From: CAISKJ01 sp046351555
GTDB lineage: Bacteria > Myxococcota_A > Polyangia > Polyangiales > Ga0077539
Assembly: GCA_046351555.1 (NCBI GenBank)
Contig: JAXLYI010000022.1
Span: forward strand, 1 to 64,000
Length of the DNA stretch: 64,000 bases
Direction of reading: 5' to 3'
The notes under the pieces are model-generated. The model worked only from the letters and a program-made list of their open reading frames with translations, searched no databases and was not told the DNA's origin. Numbering within the stretch: position 1 is the first letter of the stretch; every line of letters begins with the position of its first letter. A program made the translations under genes and the position numbers. Positions 1 through 8,379 of the stretch are shown one piece after another.

Positions 1-1578
1 GTCGCGGTCGAGCTGCGCGAGGCGGTGTCCGCGGTCGGCGGCGCGTCCGTCACGCTCGCGGCCGAGCCCGGCGCGGCGCTCCCCTTCGACGCCGGCGAGG
101 TGCTCGGCGAGCCCGCCACGCTGGCCTTCGACGCGGCGGGGGCGCGGTGCTTCCACGGGATCGTCATTGCCGCGCGGGTGGAGGTGCGCGAGGGCGTCGC
201 GAGCTGCGCGCTCGAGCTCGCCCCGAGGCTCTGGCGGGCCTCGCGGTCGCGCCGGTCGCGCGCCTTCCTCGAGCTCTCCGTCCACGACATCGTGCGCCGG
301 GTGCTGGCGGAGAACGGCCTCGGCGACGACGATTTCGTGTGGCGCTGCGCGTCGCCGATCCCGCCGCGGCCCTACGTGGTCCAGTACGAGGAGAGCGACC
401 TCGATTTCCTCCAGCGGACGCTCGAGCGCGAGGGGGTCTTCTACTACGTCGACCACGCCGGCGGCCGCGACCGCGTGGTGTTCGGCGACCACAACAACGC
501 CTTCGCGCCGCTCGACGAGGCGGGCGCGTCGGTCGGGTTCGCGCCCCACGGCGGCGGGCTCGACGGCTTCACCGGCGCCCGCGAGTGGGCCCACGTCGCG
601 CGCCTCCAGCCCCGCGCGGTGGCCGTCCGCGACTACCGCCCGCACGCCCCGCGCGTGGTGATGAACACCCGCCTCGCCCCCGTGATGGACGACCGCTGGA
701 CGGTGGCCGAGAGCGGGCTCCAGAGCCACTACGGCGACCACGTGGCGAGCGACGAGGACGCCGCGCGGGCCGCCCGCTTGCGCGCCGAGCTCCTGCGCTG
801 CGGGGCCGATCGCTACGAGGGCGTCACGCAGGTGTCGGCCGTGCGCGCGGGGGCGTCGTTCGCGCTGCACAACCACCCGGAGGCGAGCTTCGACCGCGAG
901 TACGTCGTGCTGCGCGCGACCCACCGGTACGTGCTCGACCGGGGCCTCGGCTCGAGCGCCAACAAGGGCGCGCCGCGCTACGACAACCTGGTGGAGGCGC
1001 TCCCGCGCGAGGTGCCCTTCCGCCCCGAGCGCGCGACGCCGCGGCCGGTGATGCCGCCGTGGATCCCCGCGGTCGTCGCGGACGTCGACGCCAGGCAACG
1101 CAAGGAGGCGGAGGTGACCTCGCCGCTCGACGAGCTCGGGCGCTACCGGGTGGTGTTCCCCTTCGACACCGCCGTGGTGGAGGGCGGGGCGACGAGCTGC
1201 CCGGTGCCGCTGGCGCCGTCGTTCGCGGGGGAGGGCTTCGGCGAGCACGCGCCGCTCCACCGCGGGACGCACGTGCTGGTGGGCCACGTCCACGGCGACC
1301 CCGACCGCCCGGTGATCGTCGCGGCCCTGATGCCCTCGGTGGTGAAGCACCCGACCTCGCGCGGCGAGCGGCTCACCCGCGGCGGCGTCCGCGAGGACTA
1401 CGACGACCACGCGCCGGCCTGGAAGGCGCAGCCCCGCCGCAAGCGGGCGACCACCACGTCCGACCGCATCGACGGCGTGGTGTCCCTCGCCGGGCGCGCG
1501 ATCGAGAAGGACCGCGAGAACCGCCCCGCGGGCCCGCTCCGCGCGGCCCCCAACGCCGACCGCACGAAGAAGGAGTGA
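1..1578 (+). CDS. vgrG: Type VI secretion spike protein VgrG, 5'-truncated
   Basis: The reading frame is open to the window's first base, so the N-terminus lies outside. The remaining 525 codons fit VgrG, the trimeric tip of the type VI secretion tube. The first part looks like the gp27-like hub (YEESDLDFLQR, GVFYYV). Around nucleotides 1120-1340 it becomes the gp5-like OB-fold, with a SPLDELGRYRV start and HGDPDRPVIVA near the end. It lacks the long C-terminal beta-helix of larger VgrGs, and the next gene may supply that. The stop is 2 bases before the next start, with an AGAAGGAG ribosome site inside this gene. The DUF3540 and DUF2169 genes downstream support a secretion-spike role. Confidence 0.85.
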   Translation, partial: VAVELREAVSAVGGASVTLAAEPGAALPFDAGEVLGEPATLAFDAAGARCFHGIVIAARVEVREGVASCALELAPRLWRASRSRRSRAFLELSVHDIVRRVLAENGLGDDDFVWRCASPIPPRPYVVQYEESDLDFLQRTLEREGVFYYVDHAGGRDRVVFGDHNNAFAPLDEAGASVGFAPHGGGLDGFTGAREWAHVARLQPRAVAVRDYRPHAPRVVMNTRLAPVMDDRWTVAESGLQSHYGDHVASDEDAARAARLRAELLRCGADRYEGVTQVSAVRAGASFALHNHPEASFDREYVVLRATHRYVLDRGLGSSANKGAPRYDNLVEALPREVPFRPERATPRPVMPPWIPAVVADVDARQRKEAEVTSPLDELGRYRVVFPFDTAVVEGGATSCPVPLAPSFAGEGFGEHAPLHRGTHVLVGHVHGDPDRPVIVAALMPSVVKHPTSRGERLTRGGVREDYDDHAPAWKAQPRRKRATTTSDRIDGVVSLAGRAIEKDRENRPAGPLRAAPNADRTKKE

Positions 1579-1580
1579 CC

Positions 1581-2870
1581 GTGGCGCGCTACGAGGAAGA
1601 CCAGCCCAACCGCGACCTCCCGGCCCCCGCCGCCCTCGACACCCACGGGCAGCACTGGCGGGTGCACGTGCCCGCGCCCAACACCTCGCTCCTCCTCGGG
1701 CAGCGCGTGCCCGACGGGGGCGAGGCCGAGCCCGCCTTCGGCTACCCCGGCGTGACGGTGTCCACGCAGGCGGGCTTCTTCGCCGACGTCCACGAGCGAA
1801 CCGTCTGGCAGGGCCGCGAGGTCATCGCCTTCCAGAGCCTCTGGAACACGGAGTTTCACGCCGGCCACGCCGCGGTGATCGGCGCCTCGCGCTGGAAGGA
1901 CGACGAGTGCGAGGGCCCCGCGGGCGACGCCGTGAAGCGAACCCGCGCGCAGGGCCACCTCTACGGCCAGCTCCGCGAGCAGGCGATCGCGATGAACGCC
2001 ATCGGCCTCACGCGGGCGGCGATCGGCGTGGCGAAGTCGATCATCACCTTCGGCTTCACGAAGACCGCGCCCCTCAAGGTGCTGGGCCTCGTCGCCGGTG
2101 GGGCCAGCGTCGCGCTGAAGGGCGAGGCCCTCATCGGCCTGACGGACGACGAGGTGGAGCCCGCCGCGGGCGTCCACGTGACGAGCCACGACGGGCTCTT
2201 CCTCGGCGCCGACGGCAGCGCGAACGTGTACGCGCGGACGGGCATCAACCTCACGTCCGCCACGACCTTCGGCGCGTTCGCGCCCCTCACGGCGTCGCTC
2301 GCGGCGGGGGGCTCGGCGGAGGTGTTCGGCGTCGCGGTGGCGAGCCTCTCCTCGACGCTGTCGTCCGAGGTCGTCGCGCTGCGCAACAGCGCGCTCATCG
2401 CCAAGCTCGGCGCCGCCCAGGTGCTCGGCAAGACCGTGCAGATCGGCGCCCAGGTGCACGGCCCCGAGATCATCAAGAACATCAAGACCAACCGGCTCTA
2501 CCTGCGCCCCACCGAGACCCTCAAGCTCGAGGCCCTCAAGAGCATCGAGGCGAACGTGGTGGGCAAGTTCGTCATCAACACGCCCCTCGGCGAGGTGTCG
2601 AGCACGTCGCGCAAGGCCGCCGTGAAGGCTGTTGAGAGCGTCACCCTGGAGACGCCCTTCGGCAAGGTGGAGATCAACGCCAAGGGCATCACCGTCTCCA
2701 ACCCCATCTCGAGCGTGAAGGTCGACCTCCTCGGCGTCGAGATCACCGGCGGCGTCGCCAAGGTCAAGGTAGGCCCGGTCGGGGTCAACATCCAGGCCCC
2801 GGGCGGCGGCGTCAACGTCATGCCCGGCGGGGTCGTCTCCGTGCAGGGATTGATCGTGAAGTTGGGCTAG
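1581..2870 (+). CDS. VgrG-associated spike/beta-helix-like protein
   Basis: A 429-residue protein starting with GTG 2 bases after the vgrG stop and preceded by AAGGAG. The N-terminal third has no domain I can name. A hydrophobic stretch around residues 140-185 is rich in Ala, Gly and Val. The C-terminal half is made of short valine-rich beta segments with repeated -VEITGGVAKVKVG- and -GVNIQAPGGGVNV- style strands. This resembles the C-terminal needle of long VgrG proteins (DUF2345-like). I infer that it forms part of the spike or a tip-loaded cargo, because it directly follows a VgrG lacking that region. The function is not demonstrated by any recognised catalytic motif. Confidence 0.7.
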   Translation: MARYEEDQPNRDLPAPAALDTHGQHWRVHVPAPNTSLLLGQRVPDGGEAEPAFGYPGVTVSTQAGFFADVHERTVWQGREVIAFQSLWNTEFHAGHAAVIGASRWKDDECEGPAGDAVKRTRAQGHLYGQLREQAIAMNAIGLTRAAIGVAKSIITFGFTKTAPLKVLGLVAGGASVALKGEALIGLTDDEVEPAAGVHVTSHDGLFLGADGSANVYARTGINLTSATTFGAFAPLTASLAAGGSAEVFGVAVASLSSTLSSEVVALRNSALIAKLGAAQVLGKTVQIGAQVHGPEIIKNIKTNRLYLRPTETLKLEALKSIEANVVGKFVINTPLGEVSSTSRKAAVKAVESVTLETPFGKVEINAKGITVSNPISSVKVDLLGVEITGGVAKVKVGPVGVNIQAPGGGVNVMPGGVVSVQGLIVKLG

Positions 2871-2884
2871 GATCGGCGTCACCG

Positions 2885-4543
2885 ATGACCACCGAGACCG
2901 TCGAGGACCGCTTCCGCGCCGTGGGGACGACCCTCAAGGGGGAGTTCCGCATCGAGCGCGTCGTCGCCGAGGGGGGCTTCGGCCTCGTGTACAAGGCGAC
3001 CCACGTCGGGCTCGACCGCCCCGTCGCGGTGAAGGTGCTCAAGACGCCCGCGGAGTACAACGACGCCGCCCGCCACGCCTTCGTCGAGCGCTTCAAGCAG
3101 GAGGCCCGCACGCTGCTGAAGGTCAACCACCCCGCCGTGGTGCAGGTGCTCGACTTCGGCGCCAGCGCCTTCCCCAACGGCGAGGAGGCCGCGTGGACGG
3201 CGATGGAGTGGGTCGAGGGCGTCACCCTCGAGGACGAGCTCCGCGCGCGCCGCAAGCAGGGCGGCCGCCACCCCGCCGACGCGCTCACGCTGCTGCGCCC
3301 GGTGCTCGAGGCCGTCGCCGTCGCGCACGACGAGGGCATCGCCCACCGCGACCTCAAGCCCGCCAACATCATGATCGTCCGCGGCAAGCGCGCCCTCTCC
3401 GTGCGCCTGCTCGACTTCGGCATCGCCAAGACCATGGAGCCCGGCGAGGAGGCCGGCAGCGGGCGCACCCGCACCGCGTCGCAGATGGTCGCGTGCTCGC
3501 CGCGCTACGCCGCCCCCGAGCAGCTCTCCAGCGCGCGCACCGGGCCCTGGTCGGACGTCCACGCGCTCGGGATGATCCTCACCGAGGTGCTCACCGACCG
3601 CCTCGGCTACGGCGCCAAGGACGCGACGGGGCTCTTCGCCGAGGCCCTGTCGCCGACGCGCCCGACGCCCGCCAAGCGCCAGGTCGACGTCGGCGCGTGG
3701 GAGCCCGTCCTCGCGAAGGCCACCGCCGTCCGCCCCGACGACCGCTACGCCAACGCGGGCGAGCTGCTCGCCGCCCTCGTCGCCGCGCTGCCCGGCGCGA
3801 CGCACCCGAAGGCGCCCGTCGGCGAGGCGACGCTCGCCGCCACCGGCCCCGTCCCCGCGCCCGGCGGGAGGAACGTCACCAGCCCCGAGGCCCTCGCCGC
3901 CACCGCCGCGTCGACGCCCGACTTCCGCCCCGCCGTCACCGAAGACGAAGGCGACGAAGACCCTGCGCCCCAGGCCGCTCCCGCTGCGGGTGCGTGGGCC
4001 CCGGCGCCTGCTGTCGCGCCCGCGTCGCCCTTCCTCGCCGGCACGCAGCCGCTCCCCGCGCCCGGCGGTACGCTGCCGATGGGGAGCGCCGCGCCCGCGT
4101 CCGCGACGGCCGCGATCCCCACCGGCAACACCACCCTCCGCGGCGTCACCACCGACACGCCGACGCCCGTCGCCGCGCCCGCGCCCGCGCCGCGCCGGAG
4201 CCCGCTGCCCGTCGTCGCCGCGGTCGTCGCCGTGGTCGCCGTCGTCGGGTCGCTCGGCTTCGCCATGACGCGCGGGCACGACGCGCCGCCCGCTTCGACC
4301 GCTGCCCCGCGCGTCGCTGCGCCCGCCCCCGTGGCTGCGCTCGCCGCGCCGACACCGGCTGCTGCGCCGACGCCCGCGCCCGCTGCTGCGCCTGCGCCGA
4401 CGCCCGCGGTGCCCGCCGTCGCCGCGCCGGTCGCGGACGCCGCCGTCGCCGAGGCGCCCGCCGAGGACGACGCGCGCGGGCGCAGGAGGAGCCGGCGCTC
4501 CCACCGTTCGCGCCGCAACAGCCAGGACTACGACGTCGAGTGA
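2885..4543 (+). CDS. Membrane-anchored Ser/Thr protein kinase (PknB-like)
   Basis: A 552-residue Hanks-type kinase. The kinase domain spans about residues 20-300: glycine loop at 30-35, ATP-binding Lys50 in VAVKVLK, catalytic HRDLKPAN at 154-161, and DFG at 177-179. All key residues are present, so it should be active. A long Pro/Ala/Thr-rich linker follows, then one transmembrane helix near residues 440-460 and an extracytoplasmic Ala/Pro-rich tail ending in Arg/Ser repeats. It sits 14 bases after the spike gene, inside the secretion cluster. Threonine phosphorylation regulates type VI secretion in other bacteria, so such a role is plausible here but inferred from position. The secreted protein gene follows after 14 bases. 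Confidence 0.9.
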   Translation: MTTETVEDRFRAVGTTLKGEFRIERVVAEGGFGLVYKATHVGLDRPVAVKVLKTPAEYNDAARHAFVERFKQEARTLLKVNHPAVVQVLDFGASAFPNGEEAAWTAMEWVEGVTLEDELRARRKQGGRHPADALTLLRPVLEAVAVAHDEGIAHRDLKPANIMIVRGKRALSVRLLDFGIAKTMEPGEEAGSGRTRTASQMVACSPRYAAPEQLSSARTGPWSDVHALGMILTEVLTDRLGYGAKDATGLFAEALSPTRPTPAKRQVDVGAWEPVLAKATAVRPDDRYANAGELLAALVAALPGATHPKAPVGEATLAATGPVPAPGGRNVTSPEALAATAASTPDFRPAVTEDEGDEDPAPQAAPAAGAWAPAPAVAPASPFLAGTQPLPAPGGTLPMGSAAPASATAAIPTGNTTLRGVTTDTPTPVAAPAPAPRRSPLPVVAAVVAVVAVVGSLGFAMTRGHDAPPASTAAPRVAAPAPVAALAAPTPAAAPTPAPAAAPAPTPAVPAVAAPVADAAVAEAPAEDDARGRRRSRRSHRSRRNSQDYDVE

Positions 4544-4557
4544 GACCCACCCAGCCG

Positions 4558-5583
4558 ATGAACCTCCGCACGCCCCGCCCCGCCCCGCTCGCCGCGGCCC
4601 TCGCGCTCGTCGCCGCCGCGCCCCTCGCCGCCGCGCAGTCCGGCGACCCCGCGCTCGCCGCCACGCGCCGCGACCTCATCGAGCAGGCCCGCGCCGCCCG
4701 CACCGCCAACGACCACCCCCGCGCCCTCGACCTCGCCGCGCGCGCCGGGCAGATCGAGATGAGCCCCTCGCTCCGACGCTTCATCGCCGAGGAGCAGGAG
4801 GCCGCGGGCCGCGTCGCCGAGGCCCTCAACAGCGCCGAGCTGTGCGTCCGCGAGGCCGGCGCCGCGCGTGACGGCGCCGCGCACGTCGAGGCCTGCCGCG
4901 CGGTCGCGGGGCGCGTGCAGCCGCGCGTGGGGCGCGTCACGGTGACCCCGCCGTCGCCCCCACCGCCGGGGCTGCGTGTTCGCGTCGCCGGCAACGAGGT
5001 TCCCGCCGCGGTGTGGGGCGTGCCCGTGATCGTGACGCCCGGCGCGGTCGTGGTGGAGGCCGAGGCCCCGTCGTTCCGCGCCTTCCGCCGCGAGGTGACC
5101 GTCGCCGTCGCCGGGAGCCAGACCGTCGCCGTCGCGCTCGAGGCCGCACCCGTCGAGCCCGCGCCCGCACCCACCGCGCCCGTCCCTGCGCCCGCGGTGA
5201 CGCCGCCCGTCGTGGCGCCGCCGCCCGTCGAGCATCCTCCGCCGCCGGTGCAGCCCGCGGGCGGGACGAGCGTCGGGCCCTTCGTGCTGATGGGCGTCGG
5301 CGCGCTCGCGCTCGGCGGGGCCGCGGCCTTCCTCGCGCTCTCGTACACCGACGCGGGCGAGCCCTGCGCCGACAACCCCGCGGAGCTGTGCACCACCGCG
5401 GCCGCCGACACCTACAACACGCTCGGCTGGGTCAGCCTCGGCGTCGGCGTGAGCGCGGTCGTCGGTGGCGTGGTGTGGTTCGTCCTCGACCGCCGCGCCC
5501 CGAGCACGAGCGCGCCGCGCGCGACCCTGACGGGGGCGCCGCTGCCCGGCGGGGGCACGCTCGGCCTCCGCCTCACCTTCTGA
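4558..5583 (+). CDS. Secreted/membrane protein with signal peptide, Pro-rich linker and two C-terminal membrane segments
   Basis: A 341-residue protein of a type common beside myxobacterial Ser/Thr kinases. It has a signal peptide (residues 1-26, ending AAPLAAAQ), then a helical region with TPR-like character (about 30-115). A PEGA-like beta stretch (about 125-190, VRVAGNEVPAAVWGVPVIV) and a Pro/Val-rich linker (190-240) follow. Two hydrophobic segments lie near 245-262 and 285-305, and four cysteines nowhere form a known motif. The start is an ATG 14 bases after the kinase stop, so the two are probably co-transcribed. A role as partner or substrate of the kinase is an inference from adjacency. 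Confidence 0.65.
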   Translation: MNLRTPRPAPLAAALALVAAAPLAAAQSGDPALAATRRDLIEQARAARTANDHPRALDLAARAGQIEMSPSLRRFIAEEQEAAGRVAEALNSAELCVREAGAARDGAAHVEACRAVAGRVQPRVGRVTVTPPSPPPPGLRVRVAGNEVPAAVWGVPVIVTPGAVVVEAEAPSFRAFRREVTVAVAGSQTVAVALEAAPVEPAPAPTAPVPAPAVTPPVVAPPPVEHPPPPVQPAGGTSVGPFVLMGVGALALGGAAAFLALSYTDAGEPCADNPAELCTTAAADTYNTLGWVSLGVGVSAVVGGVVWFVLDRRAPSTSAPRATLTGAPLPGGGTLGLRLTF

Positions 5584-5608
5584 CGAAACGCTACGCCAAG
5601 GAGCTCCC

Positions 5609-6295
5609 ATGACCGCGGTGACGAGGACGGTGATCTCGGCCGGTGCGCTGCCCGGCTGCGCGCGGGCGACGGTTCTTTCGGCCGCGGGCCAGACGCTCAC
5701 GCTCTGCCTGGCCGGCGGCGACGTGGTGGAGGCGCGCGCGGTGCTCGGCCTGCCGCTCGACCCCGCGCCCGGCGACGCGGTGCTCTGCGTGCCCGCCGAC
5801 GCGGGCGAAGGGCGGACGGAGCACTTCGTCGTCGCGGTGGTGGCGAGCGAGCGCGCCGTGCCCGTCCCGCTGCGCGCCGAGCGCGACGACGCGAGCGGGC
5901 GCGCGGTGGTGCGCCTGCCGCGCGGCGGCGTGCGCTTCGAGTCCGACGGCGACCTCGAGCTCGCGGCCCGCGCGGCGGTTCGCGTGGAGGGGGCCCGCGT
6001 CGAGGCGAGGGCCCGCGAAGCGGAGGTGACCGTCGCCCGAGGCGTCGTGAAGGCGCGCCGCTGGGAGCTCGTGGCGAGCGTGGCGGTGCAGGCCGTCGAG
6101 GCGCTGGAGACGCGCGCGGCCCGCGTGGTGACGCGCGCGAAGAGCGTCTACCAGGAGGTGGAAGACCTCGCCCAGACCCACGCCGGGCGCGTCCGCGTGG
6201 TGGCCGACGAGGCGCTCCATCTTCACGCGAAGCGCGCGCTGCTCAAGGCCGACGAGGACGTGAAGGTGCGCGGCGAGAAGGTCCACCTCGGCTGA
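5609..6295 (+). CDS. DUF3540 domain protein, type VI secretion-associated
   Basis: A 228-residue protein that fits the DUF3540 family, which is found next to DUF2169 and VgrG genes in type VI clusters. The first 85 residues form a beta-rich OB-like domain (GDVVEARAVLGLPLDPAPGD). The rest is a regular run of beta strands separated by Arg, Glu and Val, ending -VKVRGEKVHLG, like the narrow shaft of a spike. AAGGAG lies just upstream of the ATG. It is 11 bases from the DUF2169-pentapeptide gene and probably co-translated. DUF3540 proteins are thought to help build or load the spike; the exact role here is inferred. Confidence 0.75.
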   Translation: MTAVTRTVISAGALPGCARATVLSAAGQTLTLCLAGGDVVEARAVLGLPLDPAPGDAVLCVPADAGEGRTEHFVVAVVASERAVPVPLRAERDDASGRAVVRLPRGGVRFESDGDLELAARAAVRVEGARVEARAREAEVTVARGVVKARRWELVASVAVQAVEALETRAARVVTRAKSVYQEVEDLAQTHAGRVRVVADEALHLHAKRALLKADEDVKVRGEKVHLG

Positions 6296-6306
6296 GCGGC
6301 GCGCCG

Positions 6307-8319
6307 ATGGAACTCCACCGCGACACCCCCTTCGAAGTGGCCTTCGTGGTCACCCCCATCGCGCCGCCGCGGCCGACGCTCACCGTCGTCGTGAAGGCCA
6401 CCTTCACGCTGCCCGCGGAGGGCGCCTGCGCGATCGCCCCCGAGCAGCTTGGCGTCACCGGCGACGTGTACGTCGACGACGACCCGTCGAAGCCCCTCCT
6501 CCACGAGAGCGACCTCGCCCCGATCAAGCCCCGCGGCGAGTGCCTCCTCCGCGCGCGCCGCGCCCTCTCCCCGAGCGCCCCCGCGGGCTTCGCCGTCGGG
6601 CCCGTCCGCAAGGTCGTCGCCGACGTCCGCGAGCTCGCCCGCTGCGGCCCCGTCGTCCGCACCGACCCCGCGCGCATCGCCCTCGCCGGCACCTTCGACG
6701 CGACGTGGCAGCGCGACCGCTGGCCCTTCCTCCCCGCGGACCACGACCCCGCCTGCCACCTCGCGTCGCCGCCCGACCAGCGCGCGCCGGGCTTCTGGGC
6801 GGGCGACGAAGAGGTGGTGCTGCGCAACCTCCTGCCGGGCCACGACGCCGTGCGGGCGAGGCTCCCGGGGCTCGCGGCGCGGGCCTTCGTGTTGCGGAGC
6901 CCCGAGGGCGAGCCCGAGGCCCTCGCGATGCGCCTCGACACGGTCACGGTCGACGTCGACGCCGGCTGCGTCGTGGCCCTGTGGCGCGGCACCGCGTCGG
7001 TCGCCTCCGACCGTCTGGAAGACGTCCACGCGCTGCTCGTCTGGCACGAGCCGCTCGCCGCGCGGAGCGACGCCGCGGCCGCCCGCGCGCGCCTCGACGC
7101 GGCCCGCGCGAAGGAGGCGGTTGAACTCAAGGGCCTCGCGCTCGAGCCCGTCCCCGCGGTCGACGCGCCTTCGCCCGAGGCGCCCGTCGAAGCCCCGGAG
7201 CCCCCGGAGGAGCCCGAGGTGACGAAGGCCCTCGCCGACGCCGAAGCCGCCCTCGCCGCGCAGGAGAGCGAGCGCGACGAAGCCCCCGCAGCCCCCTCGG
7301 CCGAGGCCCTCGCGGCCGCGGGCGTGACGGCGGAGGAGCTCGCCGACGACCCGCCGCCCGACGACCCGCCGCGCGACCCCTCCGCCCGCGAATGGCTCCT
7401 CGCCGCGCGGGCCGCGGGCGCGAGCACCGCGGGGATGGACCTCACCGACGCCGACCTCACCGGCTGCGACCTCGCGGGCGCCGACCTCACCGGCTGCATC
7501 CTCGCGCGCGCCGACCTCTCCGACGCACGGCTCGACGGCGCGTGCCTCGCGCGCGCCGTGCTCGCCCACGCGAAGCTCCACCGCGCGTCGCTGGCGGAGG
7601 CCGACCTCACGCGCGCCGACCTCACCGAGGTGGTCGGCGAGGCCGTGACCCTGCGCGGCGCGACGCTCACCGCCGCGGTGCTCACGGGCGCGGCCCTCAT
7701 GGGCGCCGACCTCGCGGGCGCGCGGCTCGACCGGGCCGAGGCGCGCGACGCCAACCTCGCGGGCGCCGACCTCACCGGCGCGGTGCTCGACGGCGCCGAC
7801 CTCTCGGGCGCGCGCGTCGACGGCGCGCGGGCCGCGGGCGCCTCGCTCGTCGCGGCCTCCCTCGAAGGCGCCATCGCCGCGAACGTCGACCTCACCGGCG
7901 CCGACCTCACGCGCCTGCGGGCCTCCGAGGGCGCCGACTTCACCGGCGCGCGATTGCGCGGCGCGCGCGCGGCGCACGCGATCCTCACGGACGCGTCGCT
8001 CGAGGGGGCCGACCTCGCCTACGGCGACTTCACGCGGGCGGAGCTCTCCCGCGCGAAGCTCGCCGGCGCGTGCCTCGACGGGTGCGCGCTGCGCAACGCG
8101 CGGGCCGCGGGCGCGTCGCTCGCCGGCGCCCTCGTCCGCCGCGCCGACGCGATGGAGATCGACCTCGAAGGCGCCGACCTCGCCGACGCCGACCTCCGCG
8201 GCACCAGCCTCTACGGCGCCCAGCTCTGGAAGGCCCGCGCCCCCGGCGCCCGCTTCGACCGGGCACTTCTCGGCGGGACGCTCCTGGCCGGCCTCGCGCC
8301 CGGCCTCGGCGCCCGCTGA
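6307..8319 (+). CDS. DUF2169 domain fused to pentapeptide repeats, type VI secretion adaptor
   Basis: A 670-residue protein. Residues about 5-265 match DUF2169 in its opening (HRDTPFEVAFVVTPI) and its later TVTVDVDAGCVVALWRG segment; this family is an accessory or effector-loading protein of type VI systems. Residues 270-370 are an acidic Glu/Ala/Pro linker. Residues about 375-660 are near-continuous pentapeptide repeats of the A(D/N)LXX type (ADLTGCDLAGADLTG), which should fold as a right-handed quadrilateral beta-helix. The order VgrG, spike, DUF3540, DUF2169 is a known arrangement, and the fused pentapeptide helix may dock cargo to the spike. The gene ends 60 bases before the two-component system. 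Confidence 0.85.
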   Translation: MELHRDTPFEVAFVVTPIAPPRPTLTVVVKATFTLPAEGACAIAPEQLGVTGDVYVDDDPSKPLLHESDLAPIKPRGECLLRARRALSPSAPAGFAVGPVRKVVADVRELARCGPVVRTDPARIALAGTFDATWQRDRWPFLPADHDPACHLASPPDQRAPGFWAGDEEVVLRNLLPGHDAVRARLPGLAARAFVLRSPEGEPEALAMRLDTVTVDVDAGCVVALWRGTASVASDRLEDVHALLVWHEPLAARSDAAAARARLDAARAKEAVELKGLALEPVPAVDAPSPEAPVEAPEPPEEPEVTKALADAEAALAAQESERDEAPAAPSAEALAAAGVTAEELADDPPPDDPPRDPSAREWLLAARAAGASTAGMDLTDADLTGCDLAGADLTGCILARADLSDARLDGACLARAVLAHAKLHRASLAEADLTRADLTEVVGEAVTLRGATLTAAVLTGAALMGADLAGARLDRAEARDANLAGADLTGAVLDGADLSGARVDGARAAGASLVAASLEGAIAANVDLTGADLTRLRASEGADFTGARLRGARAAHAILTDASLEGADLAYGDFTRAELSRAKLAGACLDGCALRNARAAGASLAGALVRRADAMEIDLEGADLADADLRGTSLYGAQLWKARAPGARFDRALLGGTLLAGLAPGLGAR

Positions 8320-8379
8320 TCCTCCGCGGTAACACCGGCGACGGCGCCCCCGCAGGTCTGGTAGCGTCGCAGCTGACGC

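Noticed and set aside
2879..5583. Long open frames overlapping the kinase and the secreted protein on both strands
   Set aside because: Composition is Arg/Ala/Pro low-complexity typical of alternative frames; the kinase motifs lie in one frame only.
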